From CAYQMF01 sp964418595 (GTDB lineage Bacteria > Planctomycetota > UBA1135 > UBA2386), in contig CAYQMF010000071.1 of NCBI GenBank assembly GCA_964418595.1, forward strand, positions 1 through 33,777: a DNA stretch of 33,777 nucleotides. The letters are read 5' to 3'. The notes beneath the pieces were generated by a model. It saw only the letters and a list, made by a program, of their open reading frames with translations, did no database searches and had not been told where the DNA came from. Below are positions 1-10,767 of the stretch, piece by piece (within the stretch, counting starts at the first letter, position 1; the number at the start of each line of letters is the position of its first letter). The translations under genes and the position numbers were made by a program.

Positions 1-1278
1 GACGCCGAGGCCGTCGCCCTGTGCGCCGACGCGGCGCTTGCCGGCCTCGCCGCGGCGGCGGCCACGGCCGGCGGCGCCCGGGCCGTGGTCTGGCTGGATG
101 CGGCGCCCGCGATCGACCTCGACCTGCCGCAGCGCGCGTGGCCCGACGTCCTGCGGGCGCCCCCCGCACCACCCGGCACGGGGCGCGGCGGCGACCAGCT
201 CGCACACCTCTACTACACGAGCGGCACCACGGGCCGGCCCAAGGGCGTGATGCTCACGCACCGCAACGTGTGCAGCCACGCGCTCATGGCGGTGGCGGAG
301 CTCGAGCTTACGGAGCGCGACGTGTGGGGGCACATCGCGCCGATGTTCCACCTCGCCGACGCGTGGGCGTGCTTCGCGGTCACCCAGGTCGGCGGCGCGC
401 ACGCGTTCCTGCCGCGCTTCGAGGCGAGGCGGGCGCTCGCCGCGCTGCGCGAGGAACGGATCACCTGCACCAACCTCGTGCCGACGATGCTCAACCTGAT
501 GGTGAAGGACGAAGCCGCCGCCGCCCGCCCGTTCAAAGACCTGCGCTGCATCCTCAGCGGCGGCGCGCCGATCGCGCCCCAGGTTGTGCAGCAGGTCGTC
601 GACACGTTCGGGTGCGAGTACGTGCAGACCTACGGCATGACGGAGACCAGTCCATTCCTCACCATGAGCATCCTGAAGGCTGCGATGCGCGCGTGGCCGC
701 GCGAGGCGCAGATGCGGGTGCGCAGCAAGACCGGCCGGCCCGTGCTCGGGGTCTCGCTGCGCGTGGTTGGCGACGACGGCCAGGAAGTGGCGCGCGACGA
801 GCGCGCGGTGGGCGAGATCCAGGTGCGCGGCGAGACGGTGACGCCTGGCTACTGGCGACAGCCGGAAGCCACGGCGGCGGCGTTCACCGCGGACGGGTTC
901 CTGCGCACCGGCGACCTCGCCGTGGTCGACACCGAGGGCTACGTGACCATCGTCGATCGCATCAAGGACGTGATCATCAGCGGCGGCGAGAAGGTCTACA
1001 GCACGGAGGTGGAGAGCGTGCTCTACGCGCACCCGGCGGTGCTGGAGGCGGCGGTGTTCGGCGTGCCCGACGCAACGTGGGGCGAGACCGTCGCGGCCGC
1101 GGTGGTGCTGCGACCGGGTGCGAATGCGAGCGGCGAGGACCTCGCCACGGCCTGCCGCGCGCGCCTCGGCGGGTTCAAGGTGCCGCGCACGTTCCGCTTC
1201 CTCGACGCGCTGCCGCGCACCGGCAGCGGCAAGATCGCCAAGCGCTTCCTGCGCGACGGCGTCGGGGAGGGGGCGTGA
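1..1278 (+). CDS. AMP-dependent acyl-CoA synthetase/ligase, 5' end missing
   Basis: The reading frame is open from the first base and the start lies outside the window; 425 residues are visible. It belongs to the ANL adenylating superfamily, which activates a carboxylic acid (here probably a fatty or aryl acid) with ATP and transfers it to CoA. Visible core motifs are the P-loop YYTSGTTGRPKGVMLTH (about residues 71-87), YGMTET (the A5 motif), TGDL (A7), the hinge and A8 region IKDVIISGGEKVYSTEVE, and the C-terminal catalytic lysine motif PRTGSGKIAKRFLR. All the motifs expected after the missing N-terminus are intact. The stop overlaps the next start by 4 bases (GTGA), which implies translational coupling. 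The exact substrate cannot be read from the sequence. The family call is secure. Confidence 0.93.
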   Translation, partial: DAEAVALCADAALAGLAAAAATAGGARAVVWLDAAPAIDLDLPQRAWPDVLRAPPAPPGTGRGGDQLAHLYYTSGTTGRPKGVMLTHRNVCSHALMAVAELELTERDVWGHIAPMFHLADAWACFAVTQVGGAHAFLPRFEARRALAALREERITCTNLVPTMLNLMVKDEAAAARPFKDLRCILSGGAPIAPQVVQQVVDTFGCEYVQTYGMTETSPFLTMSILKAAMRAWPREAQMRVRSKTGRPVLGVSLRVVGDDGQEVARDERAVGEIQVRGETVTPGYWRQPEATAAAFTADGFLRTGDLAVVDTEGYVTIVDRIKDVIISGGEKVYSTEVESVLYAHPAVLEAAVFGVPDATWGETVAAAVVLRPGANASGEDLATACRARLGGFKVPRTFRFLDALPRTGSGKIAKRFLRDGVGEGA

Positions 1279-2204
1279 CCCTCCGCGTCGCCGCCGGCGT
1301 GCTCCTCGCGCTGCTCACGGCGTGCCATGCCGTGCCGGCTCCCGAACCAGGCCTCTCGCTGTACGTGCTCGGGCGCGCGCAGGATGGCGGACTGCCGCAC
1401 GTCGGCTGCGACCGGCCGTGCTGCGCGGAGGCGCGCCGCAGCGGGCGGCGCGAGACCCCCGCGTGCCTCGGCATCCACGACGCGGCCAGCGGGCGCCTCG
1501 TGCTGGTGGAGGCGACACCGTCGATCGAGGCGCAGCTCGCGCACCTGCACGCGCTCGCCGGCGGCGTTGCGCGCGGCCGGGCGCCGGTCGACGCAGTCCT
1601 CGTCACCCACGCCCACATCGGTCACTACCTCGGGCTCGCGCACTTCGGGCGGGAGGTGTGCGGCACCAGCGCCCTGCCGCTGTTCTGCACGCCGCGCTTC
1701 GCGGCTTTCCTGCGCGCGCACGGTCCGTGGAAGCAACTCGTCGAACTCGGGCAACTGGCCGTGCGCGAGATCGAACCGGACGGCGCGGCCTTCGCGCCCA
1801 TCCCGGGCCTGCAGGTGACGGCGCTGTCCGTGCCGCACCGCGACGAGTTCTCCGACACGGTGGCGTTCAAGCTGCGCGGTCCGCGGCGCACGGTGCTGTT
1901 CGTGCCCGACGTCGACCAGTGGGCGCGCCACGACGGACTTCTCGAACGGCTGCTCGACGGCGTCGACGTCGCCTACCTGGACGGCACCTTCTTCGATGGC
2001 AGCGAGCTTCCGGAGCGGGCTCGCGCCGAGATCCCGCATCCGCCGATGAAGGACACGATGCAGCGCCTGGCCGCCATCGCGGCCGCCCGACCCGGGCGGA
2101 TCCGCTTCATCCACCTGAACCACAGCAACCCCGCGCTGCACGGCGCGGTGGCGCTGGCGCCGGGGTTCTCGGTGGCCGAGCCGGGCGAGCGGGTCGACCT
2201 GTGA
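1275..2204 (+). CDS. PqqB-like metallo-beta-lactamase-fold lipoprotein
   Basis: A 309-residue protein starting at a GTG that overlaps the upstream stop. The N-terminus is a lipoprotein signal ending in LLTAC, with Cys17 as the lipidation site. The body resembles PqqB, the MBL-fold oxygenase-like enzyme of PQQ biosynthesis: a Gly-rich start (QDGGLPHVGC), a cysteine cluster at about 45-50 in the place of the PqqB zinc-site cysteines, a metal motif THAHIGHYLG at 111-120, a later VPHRDEFSDTVAF segment and a FVPDVDQW Asp. Classical PqqB is cytoplasmic and not a lipoprotein, so this is probably a paralogue with another hydrolase or oxygenase role. It is in an operon with the acyl-CoA ligase and a membrane protein. 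PqqB-like fold: confident. Function: unknown. Confidence 0.82.
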   Translation: MTLRVAAGVLLALLTACHAVPAPEPGLSLYVLGRAQDGGLPHVGCDRPCCAEARRSGRRETPACLGIHDAASGRLVLVEATPSIEAQLAHLHALAGGVARGRAPVDAVLVTHAHIGHYLGLAHFGREVCGTSALPLFCTPRFAAFLRAHGPWKQLVELGQLAVREIEPDGAAFAPIPGLQVTALSVPHRDEFSDTVAFKLRGPRRTVLFVPDVDQWARHDGLLERLLDGVDVAYLDGTFFDGSELPERARAEIPHPPMKDTMQRLAAIAAARPGRIRFIHLNHSNPALHGAVALAPGFSVAEPGERVDL

Positions 2205-2896
2205 GCGAGGTCGGCGGACGAGGCGGACCGGCGCGGCCCGCGACGCGCCTCGCCGTCGTCCTGCTCGTCCTTGGTGCGTGCCTGATCGCGGTGCACGCGT
2301 GGTTCCATCTCACCTGGTTCGGCATGCACGGGACCGCGGACGCGCTGTTGCTGTGGACCGACCTGCGCTGGGACTTCGGCCCCTTCTCGTGGATCTCGTG
2401 GCTGGCGCTGGCGAGCGTGGGCGTGGTGGCGTGGCGCGCGGGCGCGGGCCAACGCGGCCGCGAGCTGTGGGGGTGGCGCGTGACCGGCGGGCTGTTCGTG
2501 TACCTCGCTCTCGATGACGCGTTCACCGTGCACGAACACCTGGGCGCGCTCGTCGAGGCGGCGTGGCCCGCGCTGCGGGTCTACGGGTGGGTGGTCATCG
2601 TCCTGCCGGCGTTCGCGGTCGCTGGGCTGTGCTCGTTCGCCTTCCTGCTCGGCAAGTGCTGGTCCGACCGAGCCCGCCGCTGGCAACTGCTGGCCGGCTA
2701 CTGCTGCATGGGGATCGCCGTGGTGCTCGAGGTGATCGAGCGCGAGCTGTTCCGCTCCGGCCTCCGCTGGCGCGGGTTCCTGCTCACCGACTACCAGCAG
2801 GTGGTCGAGGAGGCGCTCGAACTCGTCGGTCCGCTCCTGCTCCTGTGCTGCATCGACCGCCTGCGCGCCGCGCGCAACGCTACCCTCGCGCCTTGA
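2201..2896 (+). CDS. Multi-pass membrane protein, family not recognised
   Basis: A 231-residue protein starting at a GTG that overlaps the previous stop by four bases. About six hydrophobic segments are visible, the first at residues 17-37. Conserved-looking polar residues lie within or next to membrane segments: LDDAFTVHEHLG near residue 105, VLEVIERELF near 180 and QQVVEEALELVG near 205. Acidic and His residues at helix ends suggest a metal- or proton-binding membrane enzyme, for instance of a CREST-hydrolase-like kind, but I cannot assign a family. Its 3' end overlaps the convergent acetyltransferase gene by 17 bases. Tight coupling with the two upstream genes suggests one operon. Confidence 0.75.
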   Translation: MSEVGGRGGPARPATRLAVVLLVLGACLIAVHAWFHLTWFGMHGTADALLLWTDLRWDFGPFSWISWLALASVGVVAWRAGAGQRGRELWGWRVTGGLFVYLALDDAFTVHEHLGALVEAAWPALRVYGWVVIVLPAFAVAGLCSFAFLLGKCWSDRARRWQLLAGYCCMGIAVVLEVIERELFRSGLRWRGFLLTDYQQVVEEALELVGPLLLLCCIDRLRAARNATLAP

Positions 2897-3365
2897 CGAA
2901 CTCGAACTCCACGGAGTTCGACAGGTCGTGCAACTCGCGCGTGCGGCCGGTCTGCGCGTACCCGAGCTTGCGGTAGAAGCCGTGGCCGCGCTCGAAGCGC
3001 GTGTCCGACCACAGCCGGATGCGCGCGGCGCCGACGGCCTCGGCGTGCGCCTCCACCAGCGCCACCAGCCGCTGCGCGAGGCCGCTGCCGCGGTGTGCGG
3101 CGGCGACGTAGACCTTCTTCATCTCGACCTCGACCTCGCCGTCGCGATGCGTCACGAGCGCGCAGCACCCCACGATCGCGCCGGCGTGCTCCGCCACCCA
3201 GAAGCGCTCGAACGACGACGCCGGCGCCAGCAGCCCGCGCTCTTCGGTCTCGACGTCGAGGACGTTGCCGGGGTACTCGGCGTACACCGCGCCGATGAGC
3301 GCGATCACGCCCGCGGAGTCGGCGTCGCGGGCGGCGCGGATGGTGGGGTGGCCCTGGCCCGGCAT
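2880..3365 (-). CDS. GNAT-family N-acetyltransferase
   Basis: A 161-residue protein covering a whole GNAT domain, which transfers an acetyl group from acetyl-CoA to an amine. The pattern follows the family: TIRAARDADSAGVIALI at the start, FWVAEHAGAIVGCCAL (strand 4), the acetyl-CoA-binding turn VYVAAAHRGSGLAQRLV near residues 88-104, then a late IRLWSDTRFERGHGFYRKLGY motif in which the Tyr is the usual general acid. The ATG shares its A with the stop (TGATG) of the upstream small membrane-protein gene, so the two are coupled. The substrate is unknown. Confidence 0.88.
   Translation of the reverse strand: MPGQGHPTIRAARDADSAGVIALIGAVYAEYPGNVLDVETEERGLLAPASSFERFWVAEHAGAIVGCCALVTHRDGEVEVEMKKVYVAAAHRGSGLAQRLVALVEAHAEAVGAARIRLWSDTRFERGHGFYRKLGYAQTGRTRELHDLSNSVEFEFVKARG
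2902..2921 (+). terminator. Hairpin just after the first operon
   Basis: TCGAACTC / GAGTTCGA form an 8-bp perfect stem closing a CACG loop, starting 5 bases after the stop of the membrane-protein gene. It lies inside the 3' end of the convergent acetyltransferase gene. There is no T-run, so it is a GC-type hairpin candidate only. Confidence 0.45.
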
Positions 3366-3556
3366 CACGCGTCGGGCTGCGTGCGGCTGCCGTGCCGCGC
3401 GCCGAGCACCAGCGCCGCGACGAGGAACGCGCTGCCGGCCGCGATCACGAGGAGCGCGTGGTTCACGGCGAAGAGGCGGCCGAGCGTCACGACGCCGGCG
3501 AGGCCGACGGCGTAGAGCACGGTGGAGCAGAGCCAGCAGATGCGGCGGGGGGTCAT
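3365..3556 (-). CDS. Small two-helix membrane protein
   Basis: A 63-residue protein beginning MTPRRICWLCSTVLYAVGLA. Two hydrophobic stretches (about 8-26 and 34-52) predict a helical hairpin in the membrane. An AAGGGA Shine-Dalgarno-like sequence precedes the ATG. Its stop overlaps the acetyltransferase start by one base, so it is probably a real leader gene of a two-gene operon. No family recognised. It is divergent from the dehydrogenase gene at 3654, with 97 bases between the starts. Confidence 0.62.
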   Translation of the reverse strand: MTPRRICWLCSTVLYAVGLAGVVTLGRLFAVNHALLVIAAGSAFLVAALVLGARHGSRTQPDA

Positions 3557-3584
3557 GCGGTCCCTTGAAGCGTCGATGGGGCGG

Positions 3585-3608
3585 GCGCAAAGGCAAGCGC
3601 AAAGGCAA
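3585..3608 (+). repeat. 12-bp perfect tandem duplication
   Basis: GCGCAAAGGCAA occurs twice head to tail in the divergent intergenic region upstream of the dehydrogenase. It could be a simple slippage duplication or a paired binding site; nothing else supports a role. Confidence 0.6.
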
Positions 3609-3639
3609 AGCGGCACGGGCGATCGGGCGTGCTGGTCCA

Positions 3640-3645
3640 TATCTT
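3640..3645 (+). promoter_or_regulatory. -10-like element TATCTT, probable leaderless start
   Basis: TATCTT lies 8 bases upstream of the ATG at 3654, in very GC-rich surroundings and with no Shine-Dalgarno. If transcription starts about 7 bases downstream, the mRNA would be leaderless or nearly so. No convincing -35 is seen. Confidence 0.4.
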
Positions 3646-3653
3646 GCGCCGCG

Positions 3654-6212
3654 ATGGCGAGCCTTCGTGTGCGTGTAGCGGCGGTCGTGGCCGTCGGTGG
3701 TGGGCTGGCGGCGCAGCAAGACGCGCGTCTGCCCGACGGCGTGACCTCGCCGCTCTCGCCCGCCGAGTCGCGGGCGACCATGCGCCTCGCCCCGGGCTTC
3801 CGGATCGAACTCGTCGCGGCCGAGCCGCTGTTGCGCGAGCCGGTGAAGTGCGCGTGGGACGCCGACGGCCGGTTGTTCGTGGTCGAGATGCAGACGTACA
3901 TGCAGGACATCGACGGGACGGGGACGGATGCGGCGAAGGGCACCGTCGCGGTGCTCACCGACACCGACGGCGATGGCGTGATGGACAAGCGTACCGAGTT
4001 CGCCGGCGGCCTCGTGCTGCCGCGCATGCTCCTGCCGCTCGACGACCGCGTGCTCGTGGGCGAGACCTACACCACCGACCTGTGGATGTACCGCGATGCC
4101 GATCGCGACGGCGTGGCCGACGGTCGCGTGCGCGTGCGCGAGGGCAAGGCCGACCACCGCAACCTCGAGCACCAGGACAGCGCGCTGACCTGGGGCATCG
4201 ACAACTGGATCTACACGGCGATGAGCGGCGAGCGGCTGCGGCTCCTCGGCGACGAACTGCGCAGCGAGCCGGTGTCGTCCGAGTTCGCACAGTGGGGCCT
4301 CGCGGTCGACGACACCGGCCGGCAGTTCTTCTCGTCGGCGGGGGGCGAGCGCCCGGCGTACGGCTTCCAGCGGCACCCGCGCTACGGGCGCGCGTCGCTG
4401 CCCGGGGAACTGGCCGAGGGCTTCACCGCGGTGTGGCCGATCGTCGCGACGCCCGACGTGCAGGGCGGCGAGGGCCGGCAGCGGCCCGACGGCTCGCTCA
4501 ACCACTTCACCGGCTGCTGCGGCCAGACGATCTTCCGCGGCGACGCGCTGGGCGACGATTGCGTCGGTGACTACTTCCTGCCGGAGCCCGTCGGTCGCCT
4601 CGTGCGGCGCGCCAAGGTGCGCGACGTCGACGGCAGGATCGAGATCGCGAGTGCGTACGACGGCGTCGAGTTCCTGGCGGCGGCGGACATGAACTTCCGG
4701 CCGATCTGGAGCGCGACCGGGCCCGACGGCTGCCTGTACCTCGTCGACATGTACCGCGGCATCATCCAGGAGGGCAACTGGGTGAAGGAGGACTCGTACC
4801 TGCGCCCGGTGGTCGCGCGCCTCGGACTCGACAAGAACATCGGGCGCGGGCGGATCTGGCGCATCGTCGCGGAGGGTCGCACGCCCGGCCCCGCGCCGCG
4901 CCTGCTGCGGGCGAAGACCCAAGACCTCGTGGCGACGCTGGGCCATCGCAACGGTTGGTGGCGCGACACGGCGCAGAAGCTGCTCGTGCTGCGCGGCGAC
5001 GCCGCGGCCGTGCCCTCGCTGCGCGCGCTCCTGCGCGCGGGAGCGCCGCTCGCGCGCGTGCACGCGCTGTGGACGCTGGAGGGTCTCTCGGCGCTCGACC
5101 GCGCGCTGGTCGCGACCGCGCTCGAAGACCAGGACCCGCGCGTGCGGGCGGCGGCGATCCGCGCCGGCGAGCCCTTCCTCGACGACGACGCGCACCTCGC
5201 GGCGCTCGCACCGTTGGCGCGCGACGCCGACGTGCAGGTCGCGATCCAGCTCGTGCTGAGCCTGCGCTTCTCGACGAAGCCCCGCGCCCGCGAGCTGATC
5301 CTCGCCGCGATGCTGCACCGCGCCGAGTGCGAAGCCCTGCGCGCCGCGGGCAACGACAGCCTCGCGTACGGGCGCGCCGAGGTCGTCGGTGGCGCCTCAC
5401 CGCTGAGCGCCGAGGATCTCCGCCGCGTGCAGGCGGGCAAGACCCACTACGCCCAGCTCTGCATCGCGTGCCACGGCGTCGACGGCCGCGGCGTGCAGGC
5501 CGGGCCCATGGCGCTCGCGCCCTCGCTCGTCGACTCGCCGCGCGTCGCGGGGAGCGACGAGGCGGTCATCCGCATCCTGCTGCACGGCATGACCGGGCCG
5601 GTAGACGGCAAGACCTACCTCGGCGGCGTGATGCTGCCGCAGGCCGCGCAGGACGACGCGTACCTCGCCGCGGTGCTGACCTACGTGCGGACCCTGTTCG
5701 GCAAGGGCGCGAGCCCGATCCGCGAGGCCGACGTCGCCGCCGTGCGCAAGGCCACCGCCGGGCGCAGCACGTTCTGGACGCAGCCGGAGCTGGCCGCGTT
5801 CGCGCCGATCCCGGTCGAGGCGATGCAGTCGTGGAAGGCCACCGCAAGCCACGGCGACGGCAGCGCGAGCCGGGCGCTCGACGGCGACGCCGGCACGCGC
5901 TTCTCGACCGACACGCCGATGCGCGACGGCATGTGGTGGCAGGTCGAGTTCGACGCACCCTACGAGCTGCATCGCGTCGTGCTCGACACGCGCGGATCGG
6001 CGAAGGACTACCCGCGTGGCTACGTGGCCGAGGTCTCGAACGACGGTCAGGAGTGGAGGGAGGTCGCGCGCGGCGAAGGCGACGCGCCGATCACGTCGGT
6101 GCGGTTTGCGCCGACGTTGTGCCGGTGGTTGCGCGTGCGGCAGACCGGCGAGGCGAAGGACTGGTACTGGTCGATCCACGAACTGTCGCTCTTCGGTACG
6201 AGGCGCGAATAG
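3654..6212 (+). CDS. PVC-type secreted propeller dehydrogenase with HEAT, cytochrome c and discoidin domains
   Basis: An 852-residue exported protein; the signal peptide ends GGLAAQ, with cleavage probably before Gln. Domains in order: a quinoprotein-like beta-propeller typical of planctomycete 'membrane-bound dehydrogenases' (about 40-400, with ELVAAEPLLREPVKCAWDAD and YLVDMYRGIIQEG), HEAT-like repeats (about 425-560), a class I cytochrome c with haem motif CIACH at 603-607 and a distal Met in GVMLPQ, and a C-terminal discoidin/F5-8C-like sugar-binding module (about 725-850). The family is thought to oxidise sugars or other carbon substrates and pass electrons to the attached haem. The start was chosen because it gives a clean signal peptide and has a -10-like box just upstream. 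The substrate is unknown. Confidence 0.9.
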   Translation: MASLRVRVAAVVAVGGGLAAQQDARLPDGVTSPLSPAESRATMRLAPGFRIELVAAEPLLREPVKCAWDADGRLFVVEMQTYMQDIDGTGTDAAKGTVAVLTDTDGDGVMDKRTEFAGGLVLPRMLLPLDDRVLVGETYTTDLWMYRDADRDGVADGRVRVREGKADHRNLEHQDSALTWGIDNWIYTAMSGERLRLLGDELRSEPVSSEFAQWGLAVDDTGRQFFSSAGGERPAYGFQRHPRYGRASLPGELAEGFTAVWPIVATPDVQGGEGRQRPDGSLNHFTGCCGQTIFRGDALGDDCVGDYFLPEPVGRLVRRAKVRDVDGRIEIASAYDGVEFLAAADMNFRPIWSATGPDGCLYLVDMYRGIIQEGNWVKEDSYLRPVVARLGLDKNIGRGRIWRIVAEGRTPGPAPRLLRAKTQDLVATLGHRNGWWRDTAQKLLVLRGDAAAVPSLRALLRAGAPLARVHALWTLEGLSALDRALVATALEDQDPRVRAAAIRAGEPFLDDDAHLAALAPLARDADVQVAIQLVLSLRFSTKPRARELILAAMLHRAECEALRAAGNDSLAYGRAEVVGGASPLSAEDLRRVQAGKTHYAQLCIACHGVDGRGVQAGPMALAPSLVDSPRVAGSDEAVIRILLHGMTGPVDGKTYLGGVMLPQAAQDDAYLAAVLTYVRTLFGKGASPIREADVAAVRKATAGRSTFWTQPELAAFAPIPVEAMQSWKATASHGDGSASRALDGDAGTRFSTDTPMRDGMWWQVEFDAPYELHRVVLDTRGSAKDYPRGYVAEVSNDGQEWREVARGEGDAPITSVRFAPTLCRWLRVRQTGEAKDWYWSIHELSLFGTRRE

Positions 6213-6257
6213 GGGGCCCGCGCGTTCCCGCGCCGATCGTGAACGTGTCCGAGCCCA

Positions 6258-6284
6258 GCTCGACGGCGCGCAACGCCGTCGAGC
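6258..6284 (+). terminator. 11-bp perfect inverted repeat, terminator candidate
   Basis: GCTCGACGGCG and CGCCGTCGAGC form a perfect stem with a 5-base CGCAA loop, 46 bases after the dehydrogenase stop. No T-run follows. Confidence 0.55.
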
Positions 6285-6462
6285 GGAGCCCTGTGCCCGT
6301 GGGCTGACTGCATCGCGTTCCCCAGGGGCGACCCCGATTGCCTACTCCGTCGCAGCAATTGCGCGAGTGGGTCACTGCTCCTCGAAGTGTCCGGATTCCG
6401 GAGACTGCACGATTGTGCGGTGACGTCGGAAAGTGTCACCGATGCGGGCACGGTGAGGGGGC

Positions 6463-6491
6463 TTGACAGATCGGAATGCGAGCTGCACAGT
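6463..6491 (+). promoter_or_regulatory. Sigma70-like promoter candidate for the gene at 6541
   Basis: A perfect TTGACA (6463-6468) lies 17 bases upstream of CACAGT (6486-6491; three of six -10 matches). It would give a leader of about 40 bases that includes the AAGGAG site. A perfect -35 in this GC-rich sequence is notable, but the -10 is weak. Confidence 0.45.
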
Positions 6492-6526
6492 CCCCAGCCA
6501 TGGGCTTGCCCCCGCGGAGAACGTCG

Positions 6527-6532
6527 AAGGAG
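6527..6532 (+). promoter_or_regulatory. Shine-Dalgarno AAGGAG fixing the start at 6541
   Basis: AAGGAG is 8 bases upstream of the ATG at 6541. Most neighbouring genes lack a site this good, so it strongly favours this ATG although its frame stops after 15 codons in the sequence given. Confidence 0.75.
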
Positions 6533-6540
6533 AACCACCG

Positions 6541-9119
<2,579 letters not shown>

Positions 9120-9122
9120 GCT

Positions 9123-10592
9123 GTGCGAACCATCACGCTTGTTGCCGCCCTGTGCCAGGGGTCGGGGATGGCGCAGGTGGCCCCCGTGCTGCCGCAACGC
9201 CCCCAATTCGTGACGCAGGCGGGGTTGGAGCCGATCATCGTTGGCTCGCACGCCGGTGACTTCAACGGTGACGGATTCGTCGACCTCGCGGTGGGCGGTC
9301 AGGACGGTATCGTTCACATCGAACCAGGTCTTGGGGCCGGCGACTTCGGACCAGTGATTCGAGGCCCGACGCAGACATTCTGGCCAGTGCAGGACGTGGC
9401 TTGTGGCGACATCGACGGAGATGGAGACCTGGATGTGATCGCCGTCCGCTACGAGCCGTCGGACTCCCACTGCTACCTCAACGACGGTCGCGCGTATCTC
9501 ACAGATGCCACCGTCGCAACGTTCGGCCCCCAGCCATTCCTAGGCAAGTTCATGTCCGTGCAACTGGCAGATCTCGATCGCGATGGGGACCTCGACGCAG
9601 TGATGGGGTGCGAGGGACCCATGCGACTCTACTGGAACGACGGTCGAGGTCGTTTCACGGAAGACTCGACGCGGATCCAGTCTCTTCCACAGGCGACCGT
9701 CGACCTCGCGGTCGTGGACCTCAACGGCGACGGCCACGTGGACATCGTCGCGGCGAACGGGGGATGGATCGCTGCGGAGCCCAATCGCGTGTTCTGGAAC
9801 GACGGGCATGCGCGCTTCCACCTGGTGACCGACCTGCCAGGCGGCGCTTTCGCGACGTTCGCGGTGACCACTGGCGACATCGACAACGACGGTGACCCCG
9901 ACATCTTGATCGCGAACGCGGTGGTGGCCGACGTGCTCCTGCGCAACGACGGAGGCCTGTTCACCGACCTGTCCGCGGCGCTAGGGTTCAACCCACGCCA
10001 GACGACGTGGAGCTGTGTGATCGCCGACTTGGACCACGACGGGCGCAACGACTTGGCGCTGGGAGGATCGGGCCGACTGTTCCTGCATCACAACGAGGGC
10101 GGTGGACGCTTTCGACTCATCAGTGGCGATGAGCTTCCGGTGCTGGGGCTCGGCAACGTGCGCTTCCTTGTGGTCGCCGACTTCGACAATGATGGCGACG
10201 ACGACCTCTACGTGGGGCACTACGCCGCGCTCATCCGCAACGACCTGCTCCTCTCGACGCGCACACAGCTTGCATCGAAGGGTACCGCCACCGTGGGCTC
10301 GCGCATCGATCTGCGCGTGTTTGGTTTCCCGCAGGGTTGGACCGTGATCGCGGCCGCGGGGAGCCGCACGGCGACCCCGACGCCGATGGGTCTGCTCTGG
10401 CTCGACCCAGCGACGTTGGTTGTCGATCCGACGGTGCTCGTGCTCGATGCGTTCGGGATGGGAACCCGGTCACTCGCGATCCCCAACAACGCGTCGCTGC
10501 GCGGCCGATCGTTGCACCTGCAGGGGTTCCACGTGGCGCCGTCGGTAGCGTGGAGTCGGCTGACCAACTACCACCGGATTGCGATCCAGTAG
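9123..10592 (+). CDS. Secreted VCBS/FG-GAP seven-repeat beta-propeller
   Basis: A 489-residue exported protein. It starts at GTG 9123 with AGGAGG 6 bases upstream, inside the end of the previous gene. The short signal peptide ends in SGMAQ. Seven calcium-loop repeats of the form DxDxDGxxD are visible: DFNGDGFVD, DIDGDGDLD, DLDRDGDLD, DLNGDGHVD, DIDNDGDPD, DLDHDGRND and DFDNDGDDD. This is consistent with a closed seven-bladed integrin-alpha-like propeller. The last ~110 residues form a beta-rich domain (VGSRIDLRVFGFPQG ... RSLAIPNNASLRGRSLHLQ) resembling one in the protein at 12667-14205. It is translationally linked to the phase-variable gene, so its expression may change with that switch. 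Ligand unknown. Confidence 0.9.
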   Translation: MRTITLVAALCQGSGMAQVAPVLPQRPQFVTQAGLEPIIVGSHAGDFNGDGFVDLAVGGQDGIVHIEPGLGAGDFGPVIRGPTQTFWPVQDVACGDIDGDGDLDVIAVRYEPSDSHCYLNDGRAYLTDATVATFGPQPFLGKFMSVQLADLDRDGDLDAVMGCEGPMRLYWNDGRGRFTEDSTRIQSLPQATVDLAVVDLNGDGHVDIVAANGGWIAAEPNRVFWNDGHARFHLVTDLPGGAFATFAVTTGDIDNDGDPDILIANAVVADVLLRNDGGLFTDLSAALGFNPRQTTWSCVIADLDHDGRNDLALGGSGRLFLHHNEGGGRFRLISGDELPVLGLGNVRFLVVADFDNDGDDDLYVGHYAALIRNDLLLSTRTQLASKGTATVGSRIDLRVFGFPQGWTVIAAAGSRTATPTPMGLLWLDPATLVVDPTVLVLDAFGMGTRSLAIPNNASLRGRSLHLQGFHVAPSVAWSRLTNYHRIAIQ

Positions 10593-10603
10593 GCATGCGG
10601 CCG

Positions 10604-10640
10604 GGAGCGGGTGCGTGCCTTCGGGCACGGGCGCCGCTCC
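10604..10640 (+). terminator. Stem-loop with UUCG tetraloop after the propeller gene
   Basis: The outer stem GGAGCGG/CCGCTCC and inner stem GTGCC/GGCAC close a TTCG loop, 12 bases after the stop. No T-run follows. It is the best terminator candidate for the 6541-10592 operon. Confidence 0.45.
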
Positions 10641-10752
10641 ACGTCGCGGAGCTGGGCTCGGGCACGTTCAGGTCGGACACTCCTCGCGGAGCCGTGGGTC
10701 GTCGGGTGCCGGCCGCCCCGAGAACCCCCGCAACGATCCGGAAGCCCCTCCG

Positions 10753-10758
10753 TATCAT
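10753..10758 (+). promoter_or_regulatory. -10-like element TATCAT for the dsbD-like gene
   Basis: TATCAT matches five of six consensus -10 bases and sits 9 bases upstream of the ATG at 10768. There is no Shine-Dalgarno, which suggests a near-leaderless transcript. Confidence 0.42.
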
Positions 10759-10767
10759 CGCCGCCGA

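Larger units (their letters stand above)
6213..6540. other. 328-bp intergenic region
   Basis: No convincing gene is seen. It holds a strong hairpin after the dehydrogenase (6258-6284), then a stretch of lower GC, then a TTGACA-containing promoter candidate (6463-6491) and the Shine-Dalgarno of the phase-variable gene at 6541. The open frame that continues upstream of the CT repeat through 6387-6540 has no coding character and no ribosome binding site. Confidence 0.6.

Noticed and set aside
2880..5318. Long open frame on the - strand, 812 codons
   Set aside because: Only its last 161 codons are the acetyltransferase; the rest is antisense to the dehydrogenase and has an Arg/Ala/His-rich shadow composition.
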